64,000 nucleotides of DNA. It comes from Tenebrio molitor (lineage: Eukaryota > Arthropoda > Insecta > Coleoptera > Tenebrionidae). The stretch's first letter is position 1. Each line of letters begins with the position of its first letter. Below, piece after piece: positions 12,370 through 24,129 of the stretch. The stretch is taken from assembly GCF_963966145.1 (NCBI RefSeq), contig NC_091046.1, positions 31,558,001 through 31,622,000 of the forward strand, read 5' to 3'. The notes under the pieces are model-generated. The model ran no database searches. It was not told the DNA's origin and saw only the letters and a list, made by a program, of their open reading frames with translations. The translations under genes were made by a program, and so were the position numbers.

Positions 12370-13323
12370 AATAAATTTCAATCTGACCGACAAAGTGATA
12401 TTGCCAAGCAGTTAAAACTGAATCGGTCAGTTATTTCAAAAACAATTTCTTTGTACTATCAAAGAAGAAGTTTAGTTAATGTTCCAAAATCGGGAAGACC
12501 TCGAAAAACCGCCAGAATCACTGACAGAAAAATAGGAATGTTGTCAAGGCAGAATCCATTTTGGGATGCAGTAAAAATAAAAAAAGAAATTCTAAATGTA
12601 AGTTTGTCAGTGAGATCTATTAGACGTCGACTTAATGAAATTGGACTTTATGGAAGAACACCAGCAAAGAAACCATTCATTTCTGTTAAAAATCGAAGAG
12701 CCTAGTTACAGTTTGCAAAAGAGCATTTGAATTAGACGCCGCGCCAATGGAAAAACATCCTATTCTCTGATAAAACTAAATTTAACTTGTGCAGTTCTGA
12801 TGGCATACACTGGATAAGACGTCCAAAGAACGAAAGATTCAATTCTAAGTAAACAAGGGGTACCGTTAAACATGATGGAGGTGGAGATGAAAATTTTGTG
12901 GATACTTTTCTGCTTATGGGGTAGGCTCATTAGTCAATTACATCTCATAGAAGGTATAATGGACAGATTTGTTTATTTCCACATTTTGCAAGAACAAATG
13001 CTTTCGTTTACAAAGGACAATATGCCCCTTCAATGGACATTTCAGCAGGACAATGTCCAGAAACACACATGAAATATCGTAAAGGAGTGATTTTTAGCAG
13101 AAAAAGTGAACGTAATGAAATGGCCGACCCAGAGTCCCGATTTAAACCCTATAGAGAACCTCTGGGACCACCTTGATCGGGCAATTCGGAAAGAAAATGG
13201 AGGAAGATATGAATCCAGAGAAGATTTGGTGGAGGCAGTACAAAGAGCCTGGAACAACATAACGTCAGAGTATATAAACAAATTGATTTTTTCTATGCCT
13301 AGAAAATGTGCTGAAGTATGTTA
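12370..13323 (+). pseudogene. Decayed Tc1-like transposase
   Basis: DD34E-type transposase remnant with several disablements. An N-terminal helix-turn-helix region reads SDIAKQLKLNRSVISKTIS, then SGRPRKTARITDRKIG. The first catalytic aspartate is in the stretch ILFSDKTKFNL, the second in WTFQQDNVQKHT, and the glutamate follows in SPDLNPIENLWDHLDRA. The C-terminus is FSMPRKCAEV before TAG at 13321. Stop codons interrupt it at 12703-12705 and several times between 12730 and 13100, with frame changes. A Tc1 3' TIR follows at 13.7-13.9 kb. The 5' TIR is not visible; the possible Helitron end lies only 10 bp before the first readable codons, so the 5' end was probably lost. Confidence 0.8.
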
Positions 13324-13333
13324 GCTTTAAGAA

Positions 13334-13636
13334 ACGTAGGTTAGGCAACTGTGTTAGCTAGTAGGAGTAGTGCGGGTGGTATGTGTTTGCGGCACAGGGC
13401 GAACCACCCCTACCCTTGTAGGAGGGAGAACCGCAGCTGGACGGTGCAAGACCGGACCGCGGCCTCTTCCTCAGGCAGCGCTCAACGAGACCAGTTCGAT
13501 TTCTGTTATCTTTATCTACCTTTATTGTGAAATACACATATTCAATTACTTCAGTATTTGTTTGCTGACAACCCCCTTTGAGCTTCTCCAGAACCACCTG
13601 ACACGAGTCCAGAGAGGAAGACGAGACCCAACAAGT
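13334..13636. other. Unassigned GC-richer insert, possible solo LTR
   Basis: This segment lies between the Tc1 stop codon and its 3' TIR and is GC-richer than the flanks at its left half. It begins tgttagctagtaggag and ends gagacccaaca, the TG...CA form of an LTR, but I could not find a matching 4-6 bp target duplication or a second copy. Confidence 0.25.
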
Positions 13637-13704
13637 AATAAAACATAATGGCTATTCTACTTGTTATGAATAAATAATTAATGATTATATAAAATAATTG
13701 TTCA

Positions 13705-13907
13705 TTTGTTTCTTTACTTTTGACCGCATATAAAATAAATCAATTGATTATTTCTTAAACTACTTTTTTTTTATAACAACTTCTTTGACTGTATCTTTCA
13801 GGTCCTTTACTACAATGTTTTTTTCCTAGTCTGATTTTAAATAAAACGCATAAAAAGAAATAATACTTGTTTTTCAAGTGTTTCTTTACTTTTGGCCGCT
13901 ACTGTAT
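13705..13907. repeat. Tc1 3' inverted-repeat region with internal direct repeat
   Basis: The motif gtttctttacttttggccgc occurs at the outer end (about 13880-13900) and, with one change, at about 13708-13727. Two copies about 175 bp apart match the IR/DR layout of many Tc1 elements. The outer end ctactgtatat gives the TA side. Confidence 0.6.
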
Positions 13908-14009
13908 ATCGGCCAACTCTCAACACCAAACCACTCATCTCTTACTCGACGTGTAGAATTGTGACGGTCTCTTAATGCCATTATTCTTAAATATCGGTCA
14001 TTTAGTATA

Positions 14010-14519
14010 CAGGGTTATTCACGAGAGGGGTATTTCTGAATTTCTTTTTACGGCAACCCATTATACACGTTGCAACAATATCTTGATTTAAAATTTTGAA
14101 AATAATTATAACTGAATCCACGATGGCTCTTAGTTCTGTGATTGATTCTGTCTCTTTGACGTTAAAGCAAAAAATCTTTGTCAATTCGAAAAATGTGTTT
14201 TTACAATAACGACGAAAAGACTGACATGCTCCTCATTTATGGAGAGTGTGGAAAGAATTCTGTCGCTGCTGCGGATGTTTAGAAGCCGATGGTAGACACT
14301 TTGAACACCTTTTACACTAAATTAATTTGTTAATTTATTTGTTGAATTTTGATTAAATACAGGTTATCTGTCAATCTGACATTTCTCACAAATCTATCCA
14401 ACTTACTTTGATTTCTAATTTAAAAGAAATAACACATTTGATTTAGTAGTTACTGACATTGGTATTGTTGGTTGCGGCAAAATAAAAATTCAGAAGTACC
14501 CCTCTCGTGAATAACCCTG
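14010..14519. mobile_element. TACAGGGTTATTCACGAG element, copy 1
   Basis: Ends cagggttattcacgagaggg and its reverse complement, TA on both sides (14008-14009, 14520-14521). In the middle (about 14212-14285), the plus strand reads TDMLLIYGECGKNS, the start signature of an insect mariner-like transposase class. So this is an internally deleted derivative of an autonomous element. Copy 2 is at 22650-23101. Confidence 0.85.
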
Positions 14520-14521
14520 TA

Positions 14522-14976
14522 TTTGTTACACTAAATGTGGCAACATTTAAAAACATTCAATGTATCCCAATGATCCCAATGGTCTTCAAATATTTCATTT
14601 TTGTTGTATCCATGGAAATAAGAAAGAAAAATCAGAGCCATGTTACCATACGTTATTTGAGGCAAAACCGACCTAAAACTAGGTAAGTAAGTAAGTAGGT
14701 AAGAAAAGCTGAAAATAATGAAGTAAATAATTGCAAACCTGATCACAATCATTCAGAATTATTATAGGATTGACTAGTAAAAAACAAATAATCAAAATCT
14801 TTTTTGATATTTAAAATAAACCAGATCAAAGCTGCACCTTTTGAGCCCCCATATCTTCAAATCTGAAAGTCATAGCCCTATTGGTCCTACTCTATTCCAC
14901 TAACCAATAGAGTGGTCGCATTTCGTTGCAGGATTTTGTAAATGGCGCGCGTAACCTCCTACCAGGAAAAAATATA
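14522..14976. other. No feature seen
   Basis: AT-rich sequence without a supportable frame. The piece around 14820-14845 (gcaccttttgagcccccata) recurs in reverse complement near 39920-39945, so part of it is repetitive. Confidence 0.4.
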
Positions 14977-15867
14977 CTATAGTCACAGATTACTCATATA
15001 AGCAGATAGTGCACTTGACCAGCAATGCATTGATTGTAGCGGTCCAAGATTCTTGCCGCGGTAGCTTTCGTTTGGTTCGCGCGAATTTAAAATGTGAACC
15101 GATCGACGCGGAATTCTAAAATTGTAAATAAAGCAAATAAAACCAATATATGAGTTTTAATCAATTCTATTGATGTTATGTCCATAAAAATGATACAGAA
15201 AATAAAACCAGAATAAAATATTAACGTAATATATTTTTCAGAAAGAAAAAATAATAAAAAAAAGGAATACAATTCAAACAAATCAATTATTCTAAATAAA
15301 ACAGTCAAAATGGAAACGGGCTAACCCATACAAACTTAATTGTGGCATGAAATAAGTTTAAATTTTGTTGTAGTGAATTTAATCCACAGTTTTATTTATA
15401 CGAGGGAATTTTTAAAGCCCGAGGAACGAGGGCATAATTTCTAAACGATTCAAACAAATATTTATTATTCCTTAAAGGAAATCAACTAAAAATTGTGTCC
15501 ATGCAAATTTAATTAGCTATTTTGATGTTGTAAGGGTTACTGTGTATATAATCAATGATTTTCTTTAATCAAATAATGTTTGATACCATTGTTTGAATAA
15601 TTGCTTGGCAGATTTTTCACAAATCCGGGCCATAAAGGCCAATTTATGCCCTCATTTGGGGGCGTATAAAGACGATTATTGACCAAAATAGAATAAATGC
15701 TCATGTGGACATATAGTTTTAGAGAATAATCTAAGGGTTTTAACAAAACCAACTAAACAGGTTTTTAAATTCGTGCGAACCAAAACAGAGACTTGCGCAC
15801 TGAAACTGGAAACAATTCGAGGTCCGAGTGCACTATCTGTTTATATGAGTAATCTGTGCTATAGTCA
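14977..15867. mobile_element. TIR element of about 890 bp
   Basis: The left end ctatagtcacagattactca with gcagatagtgcactt is mirrored at 15820-15867 (aagtgcactatct form, tgagtaatctgtgctatag). Interior is AT-rich with no clear coding. A clean target duplication could not be read. It ends only 14 bp before the Harbinger element. Confidence 0.65.
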
Positions 15868-16180
15868 GGAATTAATTGTTGGGGTGCGTTCATGAAATTC
15901 ACTCGAGTAACTCTGGAGTAACCCAAGGCGTTTATGACAACATCTGCGTTAACCCAAATATCCGGATAGGGCGTTCATAAGGACACCTAGGTTTTGCACC
16001 CAGTTAACACTTTTAACCCACCTCTAGCGATGGGTAAAATTAACACCACATGCGCACGGTGGATGTTGTGTTGGTCAACCGCGTGGTCATTTCATTTTGT
16101 TACCGCCAATATTTTTGAATGAGGTTAAGTTGTTGTTTTTATTTGCAAAACGATTTAGCTATTTAAAATATTATATTGAA

Positions 16181-17062
16181 ATGGCTACTTCAATACCTAA
16201 ATATTCCTTAGTTAAGGATACTGAAGGGAACAATATGAAAAATGAAAATGGGTTGTCATTAATGTATGATGAAACAAGTTAATTATTTTAGACCTATCTA
16301 CCTAATTGAACAATAAATAGAAATAATTAAATTTTAGATAATTGTTTGGTGTATGTAGAGGATGAAGACATAAGTCAACCTGTGGAATCCGAAGCTGCAA
16401 TTCTTAGTGATAAAACTTCAAATGATGAAAGTTCAAAGTGTGCAAGTACAAGTTACCAAACGGATCTTCCTGATATAAATAACAGATGGGAACATAAGGC
16501 AATTCTCATGTTAATTGATCAATATAAATCGTCGCTATCATTATTTACGTCGACAAGTGTGAGAAATGATGTAGTTTGGAAATCCATTTCAGCAAAATTA
16601 CATGAAAATGGTTTTAAATATAATAGAACTCAGTGCGAAAATAAATTTAAAAATTTGAAAAGACAATACCAAAAAAAAATTGATAGTATGAGAAATACAG
16701 GTGCTGCTTCAGTAAAATTTGAGTATTTCAGTCAATTTGATGAAATCTTTGGGAAAAAGCCAAATGTCAATCCAATTGCAATAGCTTCATCTTCTAGAAG
16801 ACAGACAGACATGGAGACCAAATTAATAGAAGATGCATTAGAAGAAAATACATCAGATTCAAACAACAGTAATATTAAAGATGTGCAAGATAAAATAAAG
16901 AAGAGGAAATCTAAAGCCGAGAAATTCTTGGAACATATTCAAAACACTGAAAAGGAAAAAGAACAGAGCAAACGATTTCGTCATGAGCAGTTGATGGAAA
17001 TTCAAAGAGAAGCCATACAAGTATTTGCCCAGAAAATGGATAAATTAATTGATAAATTGTAA
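16181..17062 (+). CDS. Harbinger accessory protein, Myb/SANT-like DNA-binding
   Basis: Two exons, 16181-16277 and 16338-17062, joined in frame over a 60-bp GT-AG intron, give 273 residues. The domain at about residues 75-160 contains RWEHKAILMLIDQYKSS, VVWKSISAKL and QCENKFKNLKRQYQKK, with the spaced tryptophans and basic third helix of the trihelix/Myb_DNA-bind_4 fold. The C-terminal third is lysine/glutamate-rich and likely coiled coil (from KIKKRKSKAEKFLEHI). In known PIF/Harbinger elements this second protein binds the subterminal repeats and brings the transposase into the nucleus; that role is inferred here. The start is the ATG before MATSIPKYSL; an upstream in-frame extension is open to 16097 but lacks support. 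No stop or frameshift was found. Confidence 0.85.
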
Positions 17063-17350
17063 AAATCAAGGTTGATTTTTCTTATTAAGTAGATATTGAG
17101 GAAAGTTTGTTAATTTTTTTTTTATCAAAGTTTTTATTTTGTTTCATAAGATTGTTTATTTTTTTATTATTAGCTTGTTTTTGTTTTTTATTATTATTGA
17201 TAAAATTGTAAATTCAATTTTTTTTCTTCTTTTTATTGAAAAGGTTTGTTTTTGAATGTATGCGCAATAATTATGAAAATTATGTTTATTGAGAAATAAT
17301 TTCATTGATTAACAATATCCACTATCCACTTCTTACATAACTTTTTACTA

Positions 17351-18971
17351 TTAACGATGATTCCATAGAAAATCTACCAGAGAATCCCTAATATGTCGCC
17401 CATGTGGCTCCATAGCTGCATTATCAGCATTTTGATCATCATTATCTAATTCTCGACCTTCGTTTATATATTGGTCAATTAAGTCATCATTGTGTAGCAG
17501 GCAAATGTTGTGCAATACACATGCAGCTAGAATTGTTTCCGGAATTAAATCAGTCCGATTCATATCAATGTATTTCAGTCTTCGAAACCGTCCTTTCAAT
17601 AATGAAAATGCTCTTTCAATGACTTGTCTTCCTTTAGATACTGCAGAATTATAATAAATCTGCCTTGCAGTTAGGTTGCCTCGGTTGATGTAAGGTGTCA
17701 TGAGCCATGGTAGTACAGGATATGCTTTGTCTCCCAAAATATACTCATTATGTGGAAAAAATCTTTGTGGGTGATTTTGAACACCTTCATAAATGTGAGA
17801 ATTTCTGAAAATGCGATTATCACTAACTGAACTGGGATATCCCACAAAGCAATCTGTAAATTGTAAACAGGGATCACAAACAGCTTGCAATGTCATTCCA
17901 TAAAAACACTTTCTGTTTATATAGGATTCAGGATTTTCTTTTGGAGCTTTAATAGCAATGTAAGTTCCATCTATGGCTCCTATAGCATGTGGGAGTCTGC
18001 ATAAGTTTTGAAATTTGCGTTTTAATCCCTCTATCTCATTTTCTTGAGGCCATTTTATCAAATTTGGTGCAATTCGGCATAAACCTTTAATTATTCTGAC
18101 AAAACATACAGATAGTGTAGACTTGGCCAAGTCAAATCTTTCCCCAATAGATCTAAAAATTAATAACGTTCATTACATTACTTTATCCATTTATTACATG
18201 CATTACTTTCAGATGATAATTTTGTATTAAACTTGTATCTACCTATATGAATCAGGTGTGGCTAAAAGCCAAATTACTGCAAGCAGTTGTTTTTCAGGTG
18301 AAACGTTTGGAGGACCAGAAGTATGTCTTATTAAAATAGGATTCATTATCGACAAAAGATGTTCGAACGTTTCGTAAGTCATTCTAAAATGACTTTGAAA
18401 TTCGGTCGAATTATAATGGGCAACAACATTTTCCACATATACAGTAATACGAATGGGTTTTTCTCCTTTCTGCAATATTAATAGCAAACCATTGTTGACC
18501 ACGTCACTTTCCTCGTCATCTGACTAAAATATTAGTTTATTTAACGAGTTCGTGTGTAAATTGGGCTCTTTATACCTGACTGGGCTAGTTTAAACGCGAG
18601 TGAAACGAGCGTTTTAAAAGCCCACGAATGCCATAAAGAGCCCAATTTACACACGAACGAGTTGAATACAATGTTTTTTTGTTCGACGAGCCCCTTAAAG
18701 GCTTCAAATCGCTTAAAATCTTTAAAATTAACTTGACATTTCGTTTTGACAAGTTGTGACATTTATCAAAATCCGTTCACACAGGAGAAAATTCTCAAAT
18801 TCTGACAGTGTCTAACAAAAAAACACGTTTATGTCTAAATTATGTCTATTTTTTAATACATATTTAATTATAGGTACAAACCTCTTGGTGATTTAAAAAA
18901 TTCTTAGCAAATGATAATATGTTCATTGCAATTACTTTTTTAATCTTATTACGGTTACTATTATTATTCAT
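17351..18971 (-). CDS. PIF/Harbinger transposase (HARBI1-like), DDE_4 nuclease
   Basis: Catalyses excision and insertion of its element. Exons on the minus strand: 18971-18882 (30 codons), 18523-18243, 18152-17351; both introns are GT-AG and the phases agree, giving 390 residues, close to vertebrate HARBI1 (about 350). The catalytic triad is visible: D185 in GAIDGTYI, D265 in YILGDKAYP and E303 in GRQVIERAFSLLKGRFRRL, with SVSDNRIF in between. Exon 2 has the helix-rich FRMTYETFEHLLS region typical of the N-terminal domain. The reading frame is uninterrupted, so the gene may be functional if it is transcribed. The first exon is short and rests on the donor GAG|GTTTGT; an alternative start inside exon 2 is possible. 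Confidence 0.9.
18532..18826. repeat. Interspersed ~290-bp repeat inserted in the transposase intron
   Basis: It contains a long near-perfect palindrome (gttcgtgtgtaaattgggct at 18546 and its mirror ending near 18659), then tttttgttcgacgagcccct. Related copies lie at 40482-40766 and, reversed and partial, at 39640-39800. Target duplication not resolved. Confidence 0.8.
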
Positions 18972-19145
18972 GTTTTTTTTTCAACTTTTAACCTCTAAAT
19001 GCCGATAAATGGCAGGTTGTGTGACAGCTCTGAATTTTTAGGTTTTTACTCGGGAGCGTTCATTGAATATGTCGACCAGTAAACTACTCGACGCCATACT
19101 AACACAACTCGTACTCTACTCGGGTAGTGTTTCATAAACGCACCC

Positions 19146-19547
19146 TTGGTGTTTATAAGGATGAAAGTATCTACCTGAATCGTTTGTGACAAATCTGACA
19201 AATTGAATCAAAGTAATGACATTTATTGAAAACGCTGTACCCTGTGTGCGTTAACATAGAATAGCGTTAATTCACCAGGTTACTTAGGTACAAAAGTCGA
19301 TTTTGTAGCCTGAGATAAAAGAATAAATAAAGTGGTGTCCCTCAAAGTGTAAATAAATGTAGAGCTAGTAGGTATGTGCAAAATTGTGGAAAAACTGTAT
19401 CCAGTGGCGGTTTAACACATTTGCCGCCAGTAGGCTATTCAAATTTTGCCGCCCCTTCTGACCTCTGCATTTCGATACCCTACACGGACAAAAGAAGGTG
19501 AAAGAAAATATTTTAGAATTAAAAGACTAAAAAATGATTCTTTGTTT
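19146..19547. other. No gene seen
   Basis: AT-rich sequence right of the Harbinger element. It shares short words (gcgttaac, ggtgtttataagga) with the Harbinger left subterminal region, which may be remnants of a related insertion. Confidence 0.35.
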
Positions 19548-19736
19548 TTAAAATAATCTAGTGTACCCAAAAAAGAAGACGAGTCCATAACTCCGTTATT
19601 TATTGGAAGATTTTAATTATCTGGACACCAAATTAAATGGTTGTTAATAAGCTACAAAATGGCCTAAAAAATTCAAGTATAGCCCCATAGGCTTCAAGGG
19701 TAAACTGTCAAAATATTTTTTTTCAAATGGGATTAC
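19548..19736 (+). repeat. Half copy of the gacgagtccataac fold-back family
   Basis: About 190 bp matching one arm of the element at 41962-42670: aagaagacgagtccataact, then caaatgggattacatac at the inner end. It is joined directly to the next repeat. Confidence 0.75.
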
Positions 19737-20472
19737 ATACAGGTGTCCCAGAGTTGCGAAAAAGCTCCATAACTTGTTTGTTATTAAAGATATCAACTTT
19801 TTTTTAATTCTAGATGATAGCTACGCTTCTACTGCATATTCGGAAAATATTGCGGTATATATACAGAGTGTCCTAATATTATAAAAACACTAAAGTTATG
19901 TTTTTTAAATGGAAACTACCCAGTTTGATTTTATTCTTGAATTCTATGCTAAATTATGAATCAAATTTATACAGGTCGTTTTTACTTATCTGCCATCGTT
20001 TTTAATCAGTGGCGCTTTTTTTACCAGAATTTCGAATTGCAGGGGTCCCTTCGAAAATTCGTACCTTCCAAATCGTTGCACATAAATTAAAATGATTAAC
20101 TCTGTTTGATTTCTGAATGTTTGCTGCATCTGCTGAGTGTTTACTCAACAACCTGCTTAATCGCATATGCCTACTGCGATTTTTTAAACATAACGAATTA
20201 AAAATGTTAAAAACTCATTTTTTTCAAATGGCACCCCGTATTTATTATTGCACTGGTCGAAAGCTTTTTTGACAAGCTTTTGAACAATATAAGGTTTGTA
20301 TAGTCGAATCTGAAAATCTAGGTTGCTATCCTAAAATCGCTAAGTTTGGTGCAATTTTTCCGTTAAAAAGACAATACAAAAATCTAGTAGGCCTAACAAA
20401 AGATAATCACACAATATGGTCACTCCATAAAGATGAATCAACCAACAAAACAGTGTTTAACAATTAAACATT
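19737..20472 (+). repeat. aggtgtcccagagttgcg repeat, copy 1
   Basis: Begins tacaggtgtcccagagttgc and ends at caattaaacattt near 20472. Segments match 40027-40470 and 40770-40914, and in reverse 40915-41312. Within it a second acagagtgtcc end at 19862 suggests that it is composite. No coding sequence recognised. Confidence 0.7.
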
Positions 20473-20475
20473 TAC

Positions 20476-20722
20476 CACCACCGCGAGGTCAGCACGGGTT
20501 CGAGTCCCGTCGGGAAAAGGCGCCCATGGGTGTATAAATGTTGTTGTGTATGTCTGTGAATGTGAGGTGGAATGGGCGTGGGTGGCCGGGGAAAGTGCCC
20601 CGGAGCCCCGTCGCATCACCTGAGAAGGCAAAGGAAATTGGAATGGAAAAAACGGCCGACCGAAAGGTGCCGAAAAAGCCGTATGGCTAAAAACGGGAAT
20701 GGCAATTAAAAAAAAAAAAAAA
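20476..20722 (+). mobile_element. tRNA-derived SINE with poly(A) tail
   Basis: It contains a polymerase III B box, gggttcgagtccc, about 20 bp from the left border, followed by a GC-rich body (gtggccggggaaagtgcccc) and an 18-A tail ending at 20726. The A box is not convincing, so the 5' end may be truncated. The GC-rich body contrasts strongly with the flanks. Confidence 0.8.
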
Positions 20723-20937
20723 AAAAGTGTTAAAAATCGCTTTGAAGTTTTTCTTGTGACAAATCTCGGTAGGTACGTTCAAAAAATCCATGGAAATATT
20801 GTTCAATGTTCAGCCCACATTGCCTCGAAAAATGAAATTGTCTCAGATTTATCTGAACATGACAGTATCAATGAATTACTCTGCCATTTCTATTGAAACA
20901 CCACCTGTTGATTTTTCCTAAAATTTTGCAATGTGTA

Positions 20938-21298
20938 CTCTCGTGTCAAAAATGGATTACTTCCTAGGATTTAGGGATATTCGTTACTAGGTTGCCATAA
21001 ATTTGGTTAGGTTGGAGGCTATGTGGTTTCTGGTGACAAACAAAAGATATCCCAAAAATGTAAGACAGCAAATTAATTGTAAGTGATTAATTTTTCGCTA
21101 CGTGATAGATGATTTTTCGTTTCACAATCAATTTTGGTTACTGGCGGCATATTTATTTGGATTTAATCTCTCAATTCAAAGTAACCAACCTTAGGCATTC
21201 AAAATAACTTTTGAAAATTCTAGTTACACACAACATGAAAAACGTTATTTCCCTAAAAGTTCGAATTCTAGGGAGTAATCTATTTTTGACACGAGGAG
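20938..21298. mobile_element. TIR element (ctctcgt family), copy 2
   Basis: Same ends as the copy at 10729-11071 with TA at 20936-20937 and 21299-21300; one G is inserted in the right TIR (gacacgaggag). Confidence 0.85.
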
Positions 21299-21506
21299 TA
21301 ACAGGTCCGGTTGATTGTAAAACGGTTTTTAGTGAGAAATTTTAAATTTTGACATTTTCTAGTTCCTGAAACGTCAAAGCAAATCACTGTCAAAATAAGT
21401 ATGTCATATAAATCAATTATTTAACTATGTATCTACATATTTAGCAATTATTTATGTCGTCGACTCATCGTGCATTCTAAACGTAATGTTATACCTATTA
21501 CATATA

Positions 21507-22519
21507 CAGGGTGGTCCAACACTTACCATTTTTGCGATTACGCGGTTTCTAATTATCGAAAAATTTTTACGCTTGGCTAGGAAGAGACACACATTATGGA
21601 GCTATAAGCCTGTCCCATTATTTTATTTATTATCAATTGGGTTTCGCGTCAAGAGGCGATAAAGTGAAATTAATCAAAATTCAAAAAAATTTTTTTAATC
21701 TAAATAGGTTCAAACTAATACAGAAAACAGAAATCTGAAAATAAAAAAAAATTTAAACGCATCACATTGCCGATTTATTTGCAATTAAAGAAGGTGCCGC
21801 ACAACTGACAGGAATTTATGACGCAGTTACACTAAGTGCCTAATCACAAACCAAACCAGAAGTAAGATTTACAATACCCCATCGCCAAACTGCAGGTACT
21901 TACCCTGTCAGGGCCGAACTCGACTATTTTACGCCTAGCAATTTCGGCAAACATTCTGAAGAAATTTTCAAATAAATTACGTAATGAAGTTGAAATTATT
22001 CAATATTCAGTTTTCTAAAATATCTATTTTTCATTTAAAGAAAAATCCTTTACTTACTGCGAATCGTTTCTATCATAAACTGGAATTTCACCAGTACTGA
22101 CCTGAGAAATGGTTTCGGGGGAGCCGACAGCCCTGCGTCAAAAAGATTTATTGGGGGGCCATCACATTACGAGCTGTCCTATTCAGCTCTACCATAAACG
22201 GTCTTGGATTCCAGCTTTCTTTAACTTGATATTTGATCGCAGTTTTCACTATTACCTAATTATAATTCAAAGTCGGAAGTGGATCAATCAAAAAGGTGAG
22301 GAGTTCTGTAACTAGTAGAGCAAAAAAAAGCTTTCAATATCTGGACCAATTTGATATTAAATCGCTATAAAGTTAGCTCCTTCACAAAAATGTAATTGAA
22401 AAAAAATGATCATGCTCAATCATAGAATATTAATTGTAGATTGTGCCTACCGAGTTTCAGAATTTTTGGACAATTATTAAACGTGTAATCGCAAAAATGG
22501 TAAGTGTTGGACCACCCTG
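21507..22519. mobile_element. TACAGGGTGGTCCAACACTTACC element with transposase scrap
   Basis: Ends cagggtggtccaacacttac and its reverse complement (gtaagtgttggaccaccctg) with about 35 bp of match; TA at 21505-21506 and, after one extra G, at 22521-22522. Around 22120-22190 the plus strand reads RFIGGPSHYE, a decayed form of the RWIGRGGPxHWP motif of mariner-like transposases. No other coding remains. Confidence 0.75.
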
Positions 22520-22649
22520 GTAGGTATATAAAATTTAATATAAAAATCAAGATTGGCAAAAATAGTCAAAAAAATTACTATAAACATCTTTGCCGCGTTG
22601 CCAAACTGACAATCAACAGGTGGTGTTTCAATAGAAATGGCAATACATA

Positions 22650-23101
22650 CAGGGTTATTCACGAGAGGGGTATTTCTGAATTTCTTTTTACCGCAACCCA
22701 TTATACACATGGCAGCAATATCTTGATTTCAAATTTTGAAAATAATTATAACTGAATCCACGATGGCTCTTAGTTCTGTCTCTTTGATGTCAATTCGAAA
22801 AATTTGTTTTTACAATAACGACAAAAAGACTGACATGCTCCTCATTTATGGAGAGTGTGGAAAGAATTCTGTCAGCGCTGCGGATGTTTACAATTATATT
22901 AAGTTAATTTGTTAATTTACTTGTTGAATTTTGATTAAATACGGGTTATCTGCCAATCTGACACTTCTGACAAATCTATCCAACTTACTTTGATTTCTAA
23001 TTTAAGAGAAATAACACATTTGATTTAGTAGTTACTGCCATTGGTATTGTTGGTTGCGCCAAAATAAAAATTCAGAAGTACCCCTCTCGTGAATAATCCT
23101 G
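22650..23101. mobile_element. TACAGGGTTATTCACGAG element, copy 2
   Basis: Same ends as copy 1 at 14010-14519, with TA on both sides; 58 bp shorter. It keeps the IYGEC scrap (about 22822-22890), which shows that both copies descend from one deleted master. Confidence 0.85.
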
Positions 23102-23105
23102 TATA

Positions 23106-23336
23106 CGGGGTGATCAAGAAGGACTGTTTAAGTTGGTAACACTGAATTGTATTTTAAATCGTATAACAGGAGTAACTTTCGGTTGTTGATGGCTTGTCGT
23201 TGTTAATGCTATACCTACATCAGATATTTGTCAAATAAACCAACAAAACATATCCGGTTGCAGAGTTATAAATAACCGAATTAAAAAATTTTCTTAATTG
23301 TAGTGCCAACTTAAACAGTCCTTCTTGATCACCCGG
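23106..23336. mobile_element. 231-bp TIR element, copy 1
   Basis: Ends cggggtgatcaagaaggact and agtccttcttgatcacccgg, TA on both sides. Copy 2 has identical length at 37749-37979. Its left TA is adjacent to the TA of the preceding element. Confidence 0.9.
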
Positions 23337-23463
23337 TACATAAAAAAAATTTGTTACACAGTCTAGGACTGGTTTACAAATCTATGAGGGGCATGATGAC
23401 CAACTCAATAGATCGGGACCAATGGCTTAACGTGGCTTCCGAATCACGAGACAGAATATAGCC

Positions 23464-23540
23464 TTTTTTTTTTTAATTTCGCCCTGGGTCGGAATCGGAC
23501 CCGCGACCCTCGCGTCTCTGAGCCGAAACGGACTCCCTTA
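23464..23540 (-). mobile_element. tRNA-related SINE, minus strand
   Basis: Read on the minus strand: an A-box-like gggagtccgtttcggctc, the B box gggtccgattccgac, then gcgaaatt and an A-tail (T run at 23465-23478 on the plus strand). It is bracketed by agaatatagcc and ggctatattct, which are inverted rather than direct, so the insertion history is unclear. Confidence 0.6.
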
Positions 23541-24129
23541 GGCTATATTCTGCCTAATAATTAAGTTTTAATAAAGTGCACGGGTTAAGTCAACTTTTAT
23601 GTCACAAAATAAAGCAATGTCGCAACGTCGGTACGACATCCTGCTTTTAGCCCCTCCTGTGGAAATTTGTCTACTATGTATACAGGGTTATTCACGTAAA
23701 AGGGCGCGTACAGACTACGCGAACCGAGCATGTAATGTAACATGTAATGTAATGCTCGTCGCAAAATTGGTGCCACGAACAGCCGACGAACCGAGCGCGC
23801 AACGAACAACTTCTATACTCCGTTCACTAATAGATCGCACGCCTTTTCACAGACACGGAGACGAGTGTCTATGCTGCAAAAAGTCGAAGAGCGCACATAA
23901 CATTTGTTTATCATTAATACATACTCGAAGAATAAATAATTCAACTTCATTCAGATTCACAGCTGTAATTCTGTTAACAACATCATAGCCGTAGGAAAAC
24001 TACTGGCGAGAGTGCACGTTTCTCAGGTCCTCTCGGGCTGTTGATGTTGCAATGGAAACTTAAAAAAACGCGCGTTTTTGAAAGTTGGATTTATACACAC
24101 TGAGGCGTGCTTTAATTAAGTAAAATAGG

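Larger units (their letters stand above)
15882..19145. mobile_element. PIF/Harbinger transposon with both genes open
   Basis: The left end gggtgcgttcatgaaa and the right end tttcataaacgcaccc are inverted repeats, flanked by TTG on both sides (15879-15881, 19146-19148): the 3-bp duplication expected of PIF/Harbinger. It carries two convergent genes, a Myb/SANT-like protein (16181-17062, plus) and a DDE transposase (17351-18971, minus), the usual two-gene plan. Both reading frames are intact after removing canonical introns. A repeat of about 290 bp is inserted in transposase intron 1. Intergenic 17063-17350 is T-rich and may hold both 3' ends. Confidence 0.93.

Noticed and set aside
20490..20520. 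Possible tRNA gene (strong B box)
   Set aside because: No acceptor stem, anticodon arm or A box; a poly(A)-tailed GC-rich body follows, so it is a SINE.
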